DNA of 64,000 nucleotides from Diaphorobacter caeni (GTDB lineage Bacteria; Pseudomonadota; Gammaproteobacteria; Burkholderiales; Burkholderiaceae_C): assembly GCF_015354245.1 (NCBI RefSeq), contig NZ_JADKYZ010000011.1:152191-216190 (forward strand), given 5' to 3'. This document shows, one piece after another, positions 34,052-42,264 of the stretch. Both the position numbers and the translations under genes were made by a program. Within the stretch, counting starts at the first letter, position 1. The number at the start of each line of letters is the position of its first letter. The notes under the pieces were generated by a model. It saw only the letters and a program-made list of their open reading frames with translations. It searched no databases and was not told the origin of the DNA.

Positions 34052-34090
34052 AAAAAAACAAAGCAGGAGCCATGTGTGCACGGCTCCTGC
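34052..34090 (-). terminator. Intrinsic terminator between binding-protein and permease genes
   Basis: On the minus strand GCAGGAGCC and GGCTCCTGC form a perfect 9-bp stem (34063-34071 with 34082-34090, 10-base loop), followed by TTTGTTTTTTTC (34051-34062). It is a strong terminator placed inside the transporter operon, so partial read-through would give much more binding protein than permease and ATPase. Confidence 0.88.
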
Positions 34091-34102
34091 ATGGATTCGC
34101 CG

Positions 34103-34129
34103 CAGTCATGACGGGGTAAGTCATGACTG
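34103..34129. other. Perfect 10-bp hairpin after binding-protein gene
   Basis: CAGTCATGAC-GGGGTAA-GTCATGACTG is a perfect inverted repeat immediately 3' of the binding-protein stop (34143) and just before the terminator stem. It has no T-tract of its own. It is a candidate 3'-end stabiliser, or a protein-binding dyad. Confidence 0.6.
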
Positions 34130-34142
34130 TAGCCGTAAGTGC

Positions 34143-35111
34143 TTACTGCACCACTTGAGCGGCGGACTTGATCAGCTCTTCGGAGAGCTTCACGCCCTGC
34201 TTTTCGGCGGCGGTCGGGTTCACGTACAGCTCGGTCTTGTTGGAGACTTCGGGCTTGATCGTGCCTGGCTTTTCACCCTTGAGCAGGCGAACCACCATCT
34301 GGCCGGTCTGCAGGCCCAGATCCTTGTAGTTCACGCCCAGAGCGGCAATCGCGCCACGCTTGACGGAGTCGGTGTCCGAGGCGATCAGCGGCAGCTTGGC
34401 GTCCTGACCCACCTTCACGAGCGACTCGTAGGCCGAGACGACGTTGTTGTCGGTGTTGGTGTAGATCACGTCGACCTTGCCGACCAGACTGCGGGCAGCG
34501 GTGCCCACGTCCACCGAGCGGGGAGCGGCGGCTTCGACCAGCGTCATGCCGTGCTTGGGCAGCAGCGTCTTGAGTTCCTTGACCACCACGGCGGAGTTGG
34601 CTTCACCGGGGTTGAAGACCATGCCGACCTTCTTGGCGTTCGGCACGACCTTCTTGATCAGGTCGATCTGCGGCTCGAGCTTGAGCAGGTCGGACACGCC
34701 GGTCACGTTGGTCTTGGAGGGTTCCCAGTTCTTCACCAGCTTGGCGGCGACGGGGTCGGTCACGGCGGAGAACACCACCGGCACGTCCTTGGTGGCGGAC
34801 ACCACGGCCTGCGCGGACGGGGTGGCGATGGCCACGATGGCGTCAGGCTTGTCGCCCACGAACTTGCGCGCGATCTGAGCGGCGGTGCCCGGATTGCCCT
34901 GGGCGCTCTGGTATTGCCACTTCAGGTTTTTGCCTTCTTCGTAACCGGCGGCCTTCAGGCTTTCCTTCACACCGTCACGGATGGCGTCCAGCGCCGGATG
35001 CTCGACGATGGCGGTCACGGCAACGGACTTCTCCTGTGCCTGTGCCACGGGGGCGATGGCGGCCATTGCAAGCGCCAGTGCGCCAAGGGGTGCCCAAGAC
35101 AATTTGTTCAT
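34143..35111 (-). CDS. ABC transporter substrate-binding protein (TrpX-like)
   Basis: The 322-residue protein starts MNKLSWAPLGALALAMAAIA with cleavage near AQAQE. It matches the layout of the TrpX/ABC_sub_bind family: VAVTAIVEHPALDAIRDGVKESLKAAGYEEG, DAIVAIATPSAQAVVSATKDVPVVFSAVTDP, VGMVFNPGEANS, and LPLIASDTDSVKRGAIAALGVNY. Streptococcal homologues import tryptophan. Substrate assignment here is inference. The gene is followed by a stabilising hairpin and terminator. Confidence 0.92.
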   Translation of the reverse strand: MNKLSWAPLGALALAMAAIAPVAQAQEKSVAVTAIVEHPALDAIRDGVKESLKAAGYEEGKNLKWQYQSAQGNPGTAAQIARKFVGDKPDAIVAIATPSAQAVVSATKDVPVVFSAVTDPVAAKLVKNWEPSKTNVTGVSDLLKLEPQIDLIKKVVPNAKKVGMVFNPGEANSAVVVKELKTLLPKHGMTLVEAAAPRSVDVGTAARSLVGKVDVIYTNTDNNVVSAYESLVKVGQDAKLPLIASDTDSVKRGAIAALGVNYKDLGLQTGQMVVRLLKGEKPGTIKPEVSNKTELYVNPTAAEKQGVKLSEELIKSAAQVVQ

Positions 35112-35337
35112 TCTCTTTGATCTCCAGTCGGAAGGTTGTCAATTCCTGATGTCGTGCAGGCCGGGAACGGTGTTTCGGGGTTTCGTTTCTGCACGGAGGC
35201 AGAAGTCTACAACCTGTCACGCAATCTTCTAGTATGCGCGCACCAAGTCGTTGGAGAAACCGTGGTTAATCCCTGTATTGGTAAATCCGAAACAATGATT
35301 TTGTGGGATTCGCGACAAAATGACGGTTTCATGACGC

Positions 35338-35376
35338 AAAAAAGGCACATGCGCCCGAATCGGGCCCATGTGCCTT
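35338..35376 (-). terminator. Intrinsic terminator of the ETF-QO gene
   Basis: Twelve bases after the ETF-QO stop, the minus strand forms AAGGCACATG...CATGTGCCTT, extended by GCCCGA/TCGGGC with one mismatch, then a run of six T (35338-35343). The long stem ends the oxidoreductase transcript before the promoter of the TrpX-like gene. Confidence 0.9.
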
Positions 35377-35388
35377 CGCGGGCGATGC

Positions 35389-37095
35389 TTACATTCCGGA
35401 GTAGTTCGGGCCGCCGCCGCCTTCGGGTGTCACCCAGACGATGTTCTGCGTCGGGTCCTTGATGTCGCAGGTCTTGCAGTGCACGCAGTTCTGCGCGTTG
35501 ATCTGCAGGCGCTCGGCCTTGCCGCCCTTGGCCTCGTCGGGCACGAATTCGTACACGCCGGCCGGGCAGTAGCGCGACTCGGGTCCGGCGTACTTGGCGA
35601 GGTTGATGTTCACCGGCACGCTGGCGTCCTTGAGCGTCAGGTGGGCAGGCTGGTCTTCCGAGTGGTTGGTGTTGCTGATGAACACGCTCGAGAGACGGTC
35701 GAAGGTCAGCTTGCCATCGGGCTTGGGATAGACGATGGGCTTGCAGTCCGCTGCGGGCTTGAGGTAGGCGTGGTCGGGCTTGTCGCGGTGCAGCGTCCAT
35801 GGAATGTGGCCGCGCAGCACGAACTGCTCGATGCCGTTCATGATCGTCGCGGTGACCAGGCCCTTCTTGAACCAGGCCTTGAAGTTGCGGGCCTTGTTCA
35901 GCTCTTCATAGAGCCAGCTGTTCTCGAACGCGACCGGGTAGGCCGACAGCTCGTCGCTCTGGCGACCGGCGCCGATGGCCTCGAACGCGGCCTCTGCGGC
36001 CAGCATGCCGGTCTTGATGGCGGCGTGGCTGCCCTTGATGCGGCTGACGTTGAGGAAACCGGCATCACAGCCCACGAGCGCGCCGCCCGGGAACACGAAC
36101 TTGGGCAGACTCATCAGGCCGCCCGCGGTGATCGCGCGTGCGCCGTACGAGAGGCGCTTGGCGGGCTTGATGCCCTTGGATTCGTCGCCCTCGAGGTAGT
36201 AGCGGATGTTCGGGTGCGTCTTCCAGCGCTGCATCTCCTCGAACGGGGAGAGGTAGGGGTTGGAATAGTCGAGGCCGGTGATGAAGCCCAGCGTGACCTT
36301 GTTGTCCTCGAGGTGGTAGAGGAAGGCGCCGCCGTAGGTGTTGTTGTCCATCGGCCAGCCGGCGGTGTGCAGCACGAAGCCGGGCTGGTGGCGCTTGGGA
36401 TCGATTTCCCAGAGTTCCTTGATGCCGATGCCGTAGGTCTGCGGATCGCGGCCCTCGTCGAGCTTGTATTTGGAGATCAGCTGCTTGCCGAGGTTGCCGC
36501 GCGCGCCTTCCGCGAAGATGGTGTACTTGCCGTGCAGTTCCATGCCGAGCTGGAACTCGCCGGTCGGCTCGCCGTCCTTGCCCACGCCCATGTTGCCGGT
36601 GGCCACGCCCTTGACCGAGCCGTCTTCGTTGTAGACGACTTCAGCGGCAGCGAAGCCCGGGAATATCTCGACGCCCAGTTCTTCGGCCTGTTGCGCCATC
36701 CAGCGCACCACGTTGCCGAGGGCCACGATGTAGTTGCCGTGGTTCTGAAAGCAGGCGGGCAGCACCATGTTGGGGGTGCGGAACGAGCCGGTCTCGGAGA
36801 GGAAGACCATCGCGTCGTCGGTGACGGGCTGGTTCAGCGGTGCGCCTTTTTCCTTCCAGTCGGGGATCAGCTCGGTGATGGCGCGCGGATCCATGATCGC
36901 GCCGGACAGCGTGTGAGCACCGGGCTCCGAGCCCTTTTCGAGCACGACGACCGAAATTTCCTGCCCCTTCTCGGCGGCGAGTTGTTTCAGGCGAATCGCG
37001 GTGGCCAGACCGCCGGGGCCTGCCCCGACGATCACTACGTCATATTCCATGGCCTCTCGGGGACCGTACTGGGCGAGGATTTCGTCGTTCGTCAT
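35389..37095 (-). CDS. Electron-transfer flavoprotein:ubiquinone oxidoreductase
   Basis: The 568-residue protein has an FAD-binding Rossmann start (YDVVIVGAGPGGLATAIRL, about residues 17-36), the long insertion with GAHTLSGAIMDPRA, and a C-terminal 4Fe-4S domain whose four cysteines lie in SRYCPAGVYEF and NCVHCKTCDIKDP. It has the ETF-QO length (mature human enzyme about 580) and no signal peptide; it attaches to the inner face of the membrane. It passes electrons from ETF, reduced by acyl-CoA and related dehydrogenases, to ubiquinone. The etfAB genes are not adjacent. Confidence 0.96.
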   Translation of the reverse strand: MTNDEILAQYGPREAMEYDVVIVGAGPGGLATAIRLKQLAAEKGQEISVVVLEKGSEPGAHTLSGAIMDPRAITELIPDWKEKGAPLNQPVTDDAMVFLSETGSFRTPNMVLPACFQNHGNYIVALGNVVRWMAQQAEELGVEIFPGFAAAEVVYNEDGSVKGVATGNMGVGKDGEPTGEFQLGMELHGKYTIFAEGARGNLGKQLISKYKLDEGRDPQTYGIGIKELWEIDPKRHQPGFVLHTAGWPMDNNTYGGAFLYHLEDNKVTLGFITGLDYSNPYLSPFEEMQRWKTHPNIRYYLEGDESKGIKPAKRLSYGARAITAGGLMSLPKFVFPGGALVGCDAGFLNVSRIKGSHAAIKTGMLAAEAAFEAIGAGRQSDELSAYPVAFENSWLYEELNKARNFKAWFKKGLVTATIMNGIEQFVLRGHIPWTLHRDKPDHAYLKPAADCKPIVYPKPDGKLTFDRLSSVFISNTNHSEDQPAHLTLKDASVPVNINLAKYAGPESRYCPAGVYEFVPDEAKGGKAERLQINAQNCVHCKTCDIKDPTQNIVWVTPEGGGGPNYSGM

Positions 37096-37436
37096 GGGTG
37101 TCTCGTAAACGTATTTAAATTGGAAATCTGGTGCCTGCTGCCGTCTGTCGCGGCTTGGACAATCCGGAGATTGTATTCATCACCGGCAAGCATATTGGAG
37201 CGCGCGTGCCATTTGCTGTCATAAATGTGGCAGTGCAATATGCGCGGACGGTATAGGAAAAGGGTCCGCCGGGGTGCAGATGGCAGTCATGAGTTTGTCG
37301 CCACGTCGCCGGAAATTATGTCTTTGAGTCTTTTGCGTGAAATGCATTAAAACAGGAAACTCTATTCGCTTCAGCCTCTGAATGCGGGGAGAGCAGGATG
37401 CCGTTTTGTGCTAATCATTTTGCTTTTTTTTGCCGT
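37096..37436. other. Intergenic region, no gene seen
   Basis: This 341-bp stretch holds the ETF-QO promoter side (right of 37095) and the 3' side of the sensor-kinase gene. A T-rich run at about 37421-37434 on the plus strand has no stem before it. No convincing ORF, hairpin terminator or RNA gene is visible. Confidence 0.5.
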
Positions 37437-38792
37437 TCAGTCGCCAGGCTGCAGCACCAGACGGGCTTCGAAACCGTGCGCTTGACCCTGCGGAGGTGAA
37501 GAGAGCAGGAATTGCGCATCGTGCTTCTGCGCAATGCTGGAGACGATGGACAGGCCCAGCCCGTAGCCGGTGCGCTGGGCGCTCTGGCGCACATGGCGGT
37601 GCTTGAGCTTGTCGAGCTGCTCAGGTGTCACGCCCTGGCCGTCGTCGCGCACCGTGAGCTCGCTGTGGGGGCCGACGATGATCTCGATGTTCTCGGCGTT
37701 CGAATAGGCGAGGGCGTTCTCGACCAGATTGCGCAGCGCGATCGCGAGCGCGTCGAAGTCGCCCTTGCAGGTCAGCGGCTTGGCTGCGAGTTCGGCGGCG
37801 CTCGGGGTGATCAGCTCGATGCGCGCCGAAGCCTCGTCGTCCAGCCAGAACTCGCGCATCACCGTGGTCGCGAGCTTGACCAGATCGATGCTGTCGCGGG
37901 TGAATGGCGCGCTCGATTCGGCGCGCGAGAGCTGCAGCAGTTTCTCGGTGCGCTGGCTCAGCGTCTGCAGGGAAGCGATGGCGGCCTCGACGTCGGCATG
38001 GTCCAGCCCATGCTCGAGCGCCGTCTGCAGGCGCAGGCGCGCGGCGGTGAGCGGCGTGCGCAGCTCGTGGGCGGCGTTGGCGGCGAGCGCGCGTTCAACG
38101 TCCAGAGCCTGGGAGAGTCGATCCAGCAGGCGGTTCATGTGCTCCTGCACCTGGGCGATTTCCCGGGGCGGCGTCGTCAGCTGGATGGGTTCGAGCTGGC
38201 GGCCGTCGCGCTTGGCGATTTCGCCCGAGAGGTCGTCCAGCACCCGCAGCTCCTGCCGTGCGATGCGCCGCAGCAGCCACGCCAGCGCGGGCAACAGCAC
38301 GAGAAAGGGGACGATCAGTCCGAGCAGCGTGCGGTTGACGGTTTCGCTGCGCTCCTCAAGCGGATCGGCCACCTGCAGGAAGATGCCGCGCGTGGGGTGG
38401 CGCTGGGTGTAGACGCGCCATTCGCGGTTGTTCTCGAAACCCGGCGCCAGCGAGACGTCGAACATCGGGTCCCTGGCTTCTTCTGATTGTGCGAGCACCT
38501 TGTTGTCCGAGGAGACCAGCCGGTAGTAGACCTCGGCGTCGGCGAACGAGCCGGGTCCGGGGATGATCAGCGGTTTTTGCTCGGAGGCGGGCTTGCGCGT
38601 TTCGTCCAGATGGTCGAGCGCGATGTCGAACATGCGGTGCGACACCTCGACAAGTTCATTGTCGAAGTTGTAGTTGATCTCCCGCCCGGTGTACCAGACC
38701 ACGGCGAGCAGGCAGAGCAACCAGACGCAGCCGACCCAGAGAATCAGTGTCTTGGTCAGCCGCCCCGCAAGCGTGTCCCGGCGCCGATTCAC
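37437..38792 (-). CDS. Two-component sensor histidine kinase
   Basis: The 451-residue protein has two transmembrane helices (about 15-37 and 160-182) enclosing a periplasmic sensor of about 120 residues. The HisKA box NAAHELRTPLTAARL (phospho-His near residue 245) follows, then N box LVENALAYSN, G1 VRDDGQGV and G2 GYGLGLSIV. The periplasmic sequence (NYNFDNELVEVSHRMFDIAL) fits the TctE/QseC-like 2CSK_N group. Its ATG overlaps the response-regulator stop. Together they are divergent from PAP2 and EptA genes, so a PmrB-like role in sensing envelope stress or cations is plausible but inferred. Confidence 0.93.
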   Translation of the reverse strand: MNRRRDTLAGRLTKTLILWVGCVWLLCLLAVVWYTGREINYNFDNELVEVSHRMFDIALDHLDETRKPASEQKPLIIPGPGSFADAEVYYRLVSSDNKVLAQSEEARDPMFDVSLAPGFENNREWRVYTQRHPTRGIFLQVADPLEERSETVNRTLLGLIVPFLVLLPALAWLLRRIARQELRVLDDLSGEIAKRDGRQLEPIQLTTPPREIAQVQEHMNRLLDRLSQALDVERALAANAAHELRTPLTAARLRLQTALEHGLDHADVEAAIASLQTLSQRTEKLLQLSRAESSAPFTRDSIDLVKLATTVMREFWLDDEASARIELITPSAAELAAKPLTCKGDFDALAIALRNLVENALAYSNAENIEIIVGPHSELTVRDDGQGVTPEQLDKLKHRHVRQSAQRTGYGLGLSIVSSIAQKHDAQFLLSSPPQGQAHGFEARLVLQPGD

Positions 38793-39472
38793 TGCGCGCT
38801 TCCCGTGGTGCCGGCGTTGTGGGCCAGCTTGTAGCCAATGCCGCGCACGGTCTCGATGTGCTCGCGCCCCAGCTTGCGGCGCAGGCGGCTGATGAACACC
38901 TCGAGCGTGTTGCTGTCGGTGGAGTTGTCAAAGCTGTAGAGGGCATCCTGCAGATGCTCGCGCGTGTGGTTGCGCTCGGGGCGCGTGGCCATCACGCGCA
39001 GCAGCGCCCATTCCTTGGGCGTGAGCGGAATCTGCACGCCCGCGCGCCGCACCTGCTCCATCGACAGATCGATCTGCAGATCGCCGATCGTCAGCACCGG
39101 CGTGGCGACCGCATTGCGGCGGCGCTCCACCGCGCGCAGCCGGGCGAGCAGCTCGGCGGGGTCATACGGCTTGACGAGGTAGTCGTCTGCTCCGGCATCG
39201 AGGCCATGGATGCGGTCGCTGACCTGGTCCTTGGCGGTGAGGGCGATGACGATGGGCCGGTCCTTGGTCGCCCGGATCTGCGGCAGCAGCGAGAGGCCAT
39301 CCCCGTCGGGCAGGTGCAGGTCGAGCAGCACGGCGGCGTACTGCGTGGTCATCAGCGCCGTGCTGGCCAGCGCCAGGTTCGGCACCGCATCCACCACGAA
39401 CGCCTTGGCGTGCAGATAGCCGCACACGGCGTCGGACAGGGCCTTGTCATCTTCTACAAGCAATACACGCAT
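38789..39472 (-). CDS. OmpR/PhoB-family response regulator
   Basis: The 227-residue protein has a receiver domain with acidic pocket VEDD (7-9), phosphoacceptor Asp51 (VLLDLHLPDGDG), Thr/Ala switch (VIALTAKD) and Lys in YLVKPY. A winged-helix DNA-binding domain follows at about 128-222 (LTPKEWALLRVMA, SNTLEVFISRLRRKLG, ETVRGIGYKL). It resembles PmrA/QseB/TctD. It is the first gene of the pair and is divergent by 125 bp from the PAP2-eptA operon; a GTTCAG direct repeat lies in that gap. Confidence 0.94.
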   Translation of the reverse strand: MRVLLVEDDKALSDAVCGYLHAKAFVVDAVPNLALASTALMTTQYAAVLLDLHLPDGDGLSLLPQIRATKDRPIVIALTAKDQVSDRIHGLDAGADDYLVKPYDPAELLARLRAVERRRNAVATPVLTIGDLQIDLSMEQVRRAGVQIPLTPKEWALLRVMATRPERNHTREHLQDALYSFDNSTDSNTLEVFISRLRRKLGREHIETVRGIGYKLAHNAGTTGSAQ

Positions 39473-39532
39473 GGATGGCTGATGGGAGCTCGGGGAGGGC
39501 TCCAGTGTAGGGGAGCTTGGGCAGGAGTTTCG

Positions 39533-39549
39533 TTCAGCAATTGTTCAGG
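39533..39549. promoter_or_regulatory. Direct repeat, candidate response-regulator site
   Basis: GTTCAG occurs twice, at 39533-39538 and 39544-39549, 11 bp start to start. This is the geometry of an OmpR/PhoB-type dimer on one face of the helix. It lies midway between the divergent response-regulator and PAP2 starts. Confidence 0.5.
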
Positions 39550-39597
39550 TCACCTCAATAGTCTTCAAGGTCTGATGAAGTTTTCTCCGCTGTTTCC

Positions 39598-40311
39598 ATG
39601 ACCGCCTGGACCCCGCGCCGCCTGCTCGGCCTGACCGTTTTCCTTTTTCTGCTGGTGGCTCTCTGGGATTTCTCCGGTCTCGATCTGCCTTTTGCCCGTC
39701 TCTTCGGCAATGCGGATGGCTTTGCGCTGCGCTCGAATCACGGGTTCGTGATCGCTTTCCATGAAATCCCGCGCACGCTCAGCAGCCTGATCGTGGTGGC
39801 TTTGCTGGGCGGCATTTTCAAGCCATGGAGTTTTCTCAAGCGTCTGGATCGCCGCGAGCGCGTGCAGCTCGTGCTGTCGGTGCTCGGCGGCATGCTGCTG
39901 ATCACGCTGCTCAAGAAGGCGAACCATACGAGCTGCCCCTGGGACGTGAACGAGTTCGGTGGGCGTGCCCTCTATGTCTCGCATTGGGCACTGGGCGTGC
40001 GTGACCTCGGACCGGGGCATTGCTTTCCGGCGGGGCATGCCTCGTCGGCTTTCGGCTTTCTCGCGGGTTGGTTCGTGATCCGCAGGCTCGGGCCGCAGGT
40101 GGCCACGCGCTGGCTGGTCACGGTGCTGGCATTCGGGCTGGCGCTGGGTCTCGCGCAGCAAGTGCGCGGTGCGCACTACATGAGCCACACGCTCTGGACC
40201 GCCTGGATCTGCTGGACCTTCGGTCTGGTCGTCGACGTGGCCTGCAAGGCATTCATCTCCCGCTCCGAGCCCACCGATCCCCTCCATTCCGCCCACGAGG
40301 TGCAAGCATGA
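39598..40311 (+). CDS. PAP2-family membrane phosphatase
   Basis: The 237-residue protein has about six transmembrane helices. PAP2 motifs are LKKANHTSCPWD (motif 1, with Cys where many enzymes have Arg), CFPAGHASSAF (motif 2, PSGH type, with general-acid His) and GAHYMSHTLWTAWICW (motif 3, nucleophile His region). Such enzymes dephosphorylate lipid A or undecaprenyl pyrophosphate. It overlaps the downstream phosphoethanolamine-transferase start by ATGA, as in other eptA-PAP2 pairs, so it likely acts on lipid A or recycles the lipid-linked product of that reaction. Confidence 0.92.
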   Translation: MTAWTPRRLLGLTVFLFLLVALWDFSGLDLPFARLFGNADGFALRSNHGFVIAFHEIPRTLSSLIVVALLGGIFKPWSFLKRLDRRERVQLVLSVLGGMLLITLLKKANHTSCPWDVNEFGGRALYVSHWALGVRDLGPGHCFPAGHASSAFGFLAGWFVIRRLGPQVATRWLVTVLAFGLALGLAQQVRGAHYMSHTLWTAWICWTFGLVVDVACKAFISRSEPTDPLHSAHEVQA

Positions 40312-42047
40312 GTTCCGCAGAAATCAAATGGGGCACCCCATCCGCCGTATGGTGGAGCGGCGTCTCGCAGACCCGAGCGGGGCAGTTGCTGCGCAGGATT
40401 GATGACTGGTTCTCGACGCCGATGTCGGCGCAGAAGATCGTCATTTTCCTGTCCGTCTATCTGACGCTGGCGGCCAACTGGGCGCTGTGGTTCCAGCTCG
40501 AGCGCATCGGCGGCGCGCCGGCGGTGCTGGTGCGTACCGCACTGGTGCTGGGGGTGCTCAATGCCTGTGGAACGGCGGCCATTCTGGCCTTCACCGCATG
40601 GACGCGCTGGATGAAAGTGATCTGGCTCGCCGTCGCGATGACGGCGGCGATGTCGCAGTACTACATGCTCACCTACAGCGTGGTCATGGACCCCGGCATG
40701 GCCGCCAATGTGCTGCAGACCGATGCCCGCGAAGTCGCCGATCTGCTCGGTTGGCGCATGCTGCTGGCGGTGACGCTGGTGATGGCGATTCCGCTGTGGT
40801 GGCTGACGCGAGTGCGCATTCCGGCGATGCGTCCCGTCAAACAGATCGCGCGCAACGCCATGCTGCTGCTGGCGGCACTGGGCATCGCGGCGGTGGTGAT
40901 CGCCACCATGTCGCGTGACTTGGCGCCGCTGATGCGCAATCACCCGCAGCTGCGATACATGCTCAACCCCATCGCGAGTCTGTACTCGACCAGCACCTCC
41001 GCGATCCGCCCACTCGTCACCCGCAAGAAAAAGCTCATCCCCATGGGCGCGGGAGCGGCGCTCGGCGCCAGCCACGCCAGTCAGAGCAAGCCCATGCTGT
41101 TCGTGCTGGTGGTGGGCGAGACAGGCCGCGCCGACCATTTCGGCCTCAATGGCTATGCCCGCAACACCACCGAACAGCTCGCCGCGCGCAACGTGATGAA
41201 CTGGACCAACGTGCATTCCTGCGGCACCAGCACGCTCGCTTCGGTGCCCTGCATGTTCTCGCCCTTGGGCAAGAAGGACTTCGAAGCCCGCAAGGATGAT
41301 TACGAAACCCTGCTCGACGTGGTGCAGGCCGCGGGCATGAATGTGCTGTGGATCGACAACCAGTCCGGCTGCAAGGGCGTGTGCGACCGCGTGCCGCATG
41401 CGTTCGCGTCGGAAGGATTGAGCGCCGAGCAGCGTAGCAAATTCTGCGACGCGAGCGGCGAGTGCCGTGACATGGCGATGCTCGAGAACCTCCAGCAGCG
41501 CCTCGACGCCATCCCTGCAAACAAACGCGACAAGGGCGTGCTGCTGGTCTTCCACCAGATGGGCAGCCACGGCCCCGCCTATTCCAAGCGCTCGTCCAAG
41601 GAGTCCAAGCGCTTTACTCCCGAATGCAAGACGGAGGTGCTGGCCGACTGCGCGCACTCCGAACTGATGAACGCCTATGACAACTCCATCGTCGAGACCG
41701 ACCGCTTTCTCGGCGCGACCATCGACTGGCTCAAACTTGAATCCCAGCGCTACGACACCGGCATGCTCTACCTGAGCGACCACGGCGAATCCCTCGGCGA
41801 ATACGGCCAGTTCCTGCACGGTCTGCCATACGGCATAGCGCCCGAGGTGCAAAAGCACGTGCCCATGGTCAGCTGGCTCTCGACCTCCTTCGAAAGCCGC
41901 GAAAAGCTCTCCATGGGCTGCGTGCGCGGCACGGCCGATGCGACCTACACGCACGACAACCTCTATCACTCCATGCTGGGCTTGCTGGACGTGAAGTCGC
42001 CAAGCTATGAGGCGAAGCTGGATATGTTTGCGGGGTGCAGGGGGTAG
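40308..42047 (+). CDS. eptA: Phosphoethanolamine transferase, EptA/MCR family
   Basis: The 579-residue protein starts at ATG 40308. Five N-terminal membrane helices (about 35-220) precede a periplasmic alkaline-phosphatase-like domain. Metal and catalytic residues are in place: VVGETGRADHFG, nucleophile Thr309 in CGTSTLASVPC, HQMGSHGP, YLSDHGESLGE and a downstream His in EVQKHVPM. Several cysteines (SGCKGVCDRVP, CRD, ECKTEVLADC) match the disulfides of EptA/MCR. It adds phosphoethanolamine to lipid A, which lowers the negative charge and polymyxin binding. It is chromosomal, controlled by the adjacent two-component system by inference. Confidence 0.95.
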   Translation: MSSAEIKWGTPSAVWWSGVSQTRAGQLLRRIDDWFSTPMSAQKIVIFLSVYLTLAANWALWFQLERIGGAPAVLVRTALVLGVLNACGTAAILAFTAWTRWMKVIWLAVAMTAAMSQYYMLTYSVVMDPGMAANVLQTDAREVADLLGWRMLLAVTLVMAIPLWWLTRVRIPAMRPVKQIARNAMLLLAALGIAAVVIATMSRDLAPLMRNHPQLRYMLNPIASLYSTSTSAIRPLVTRKKKLIPMGAGAALGASHASQSKPMLFVLVVGETGRADHFGLNGYARNTTEQLAARNVMNWTNVHSCGTSTLASVPCMFSPLGKKDFEARKDDYETLLDVVQAAGMNVLWIDNQSGCKGVCDRVPHAFASEGLSAEQRSKFCDASGECRDMAMLENLQQRLDAIPANKRDKGVLLVFHQMGSHGPAYSKRSSKESKRFTPECKTEVLADCAHSELMNAYDNSIVETDRFLGATIDWLKLESQRYDTGMLYLSDHGESLGEYGQFLHGLPYGIAPEVQKHVPMVSWLSTSFESREKLSMGCVRGTADATYTHDNLYHSMLGLLDVKSPSYEAKLDMFAGCRG

Positions 42048-42264
42048 ATCTGCTGACTGGCACGGTGCAGGACTGCCAGAGAAATCACATTTTGTAATTT
42101 AAGTTTGCACTTGCATTCCTTGCCGACAACGGTGCTGATGTTTGGTATTGTTTGTTATATCTATCGAAATTTCATTTCGATTGTTAATTTAACAAACAGA
42201 CGCCGGCGTGCGTCGTTGAGTGGAGGGCTCTCGTGGGCTGACGCTCAGCGGGAGGACTACCAAG

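Noticed and set aside
42057..42079. Terminator after eptA (CTGGCA/TGCCAG stem)
   Set aside because: The stem is only 6 bp, with an 11-base loop and no T-run close behind it.
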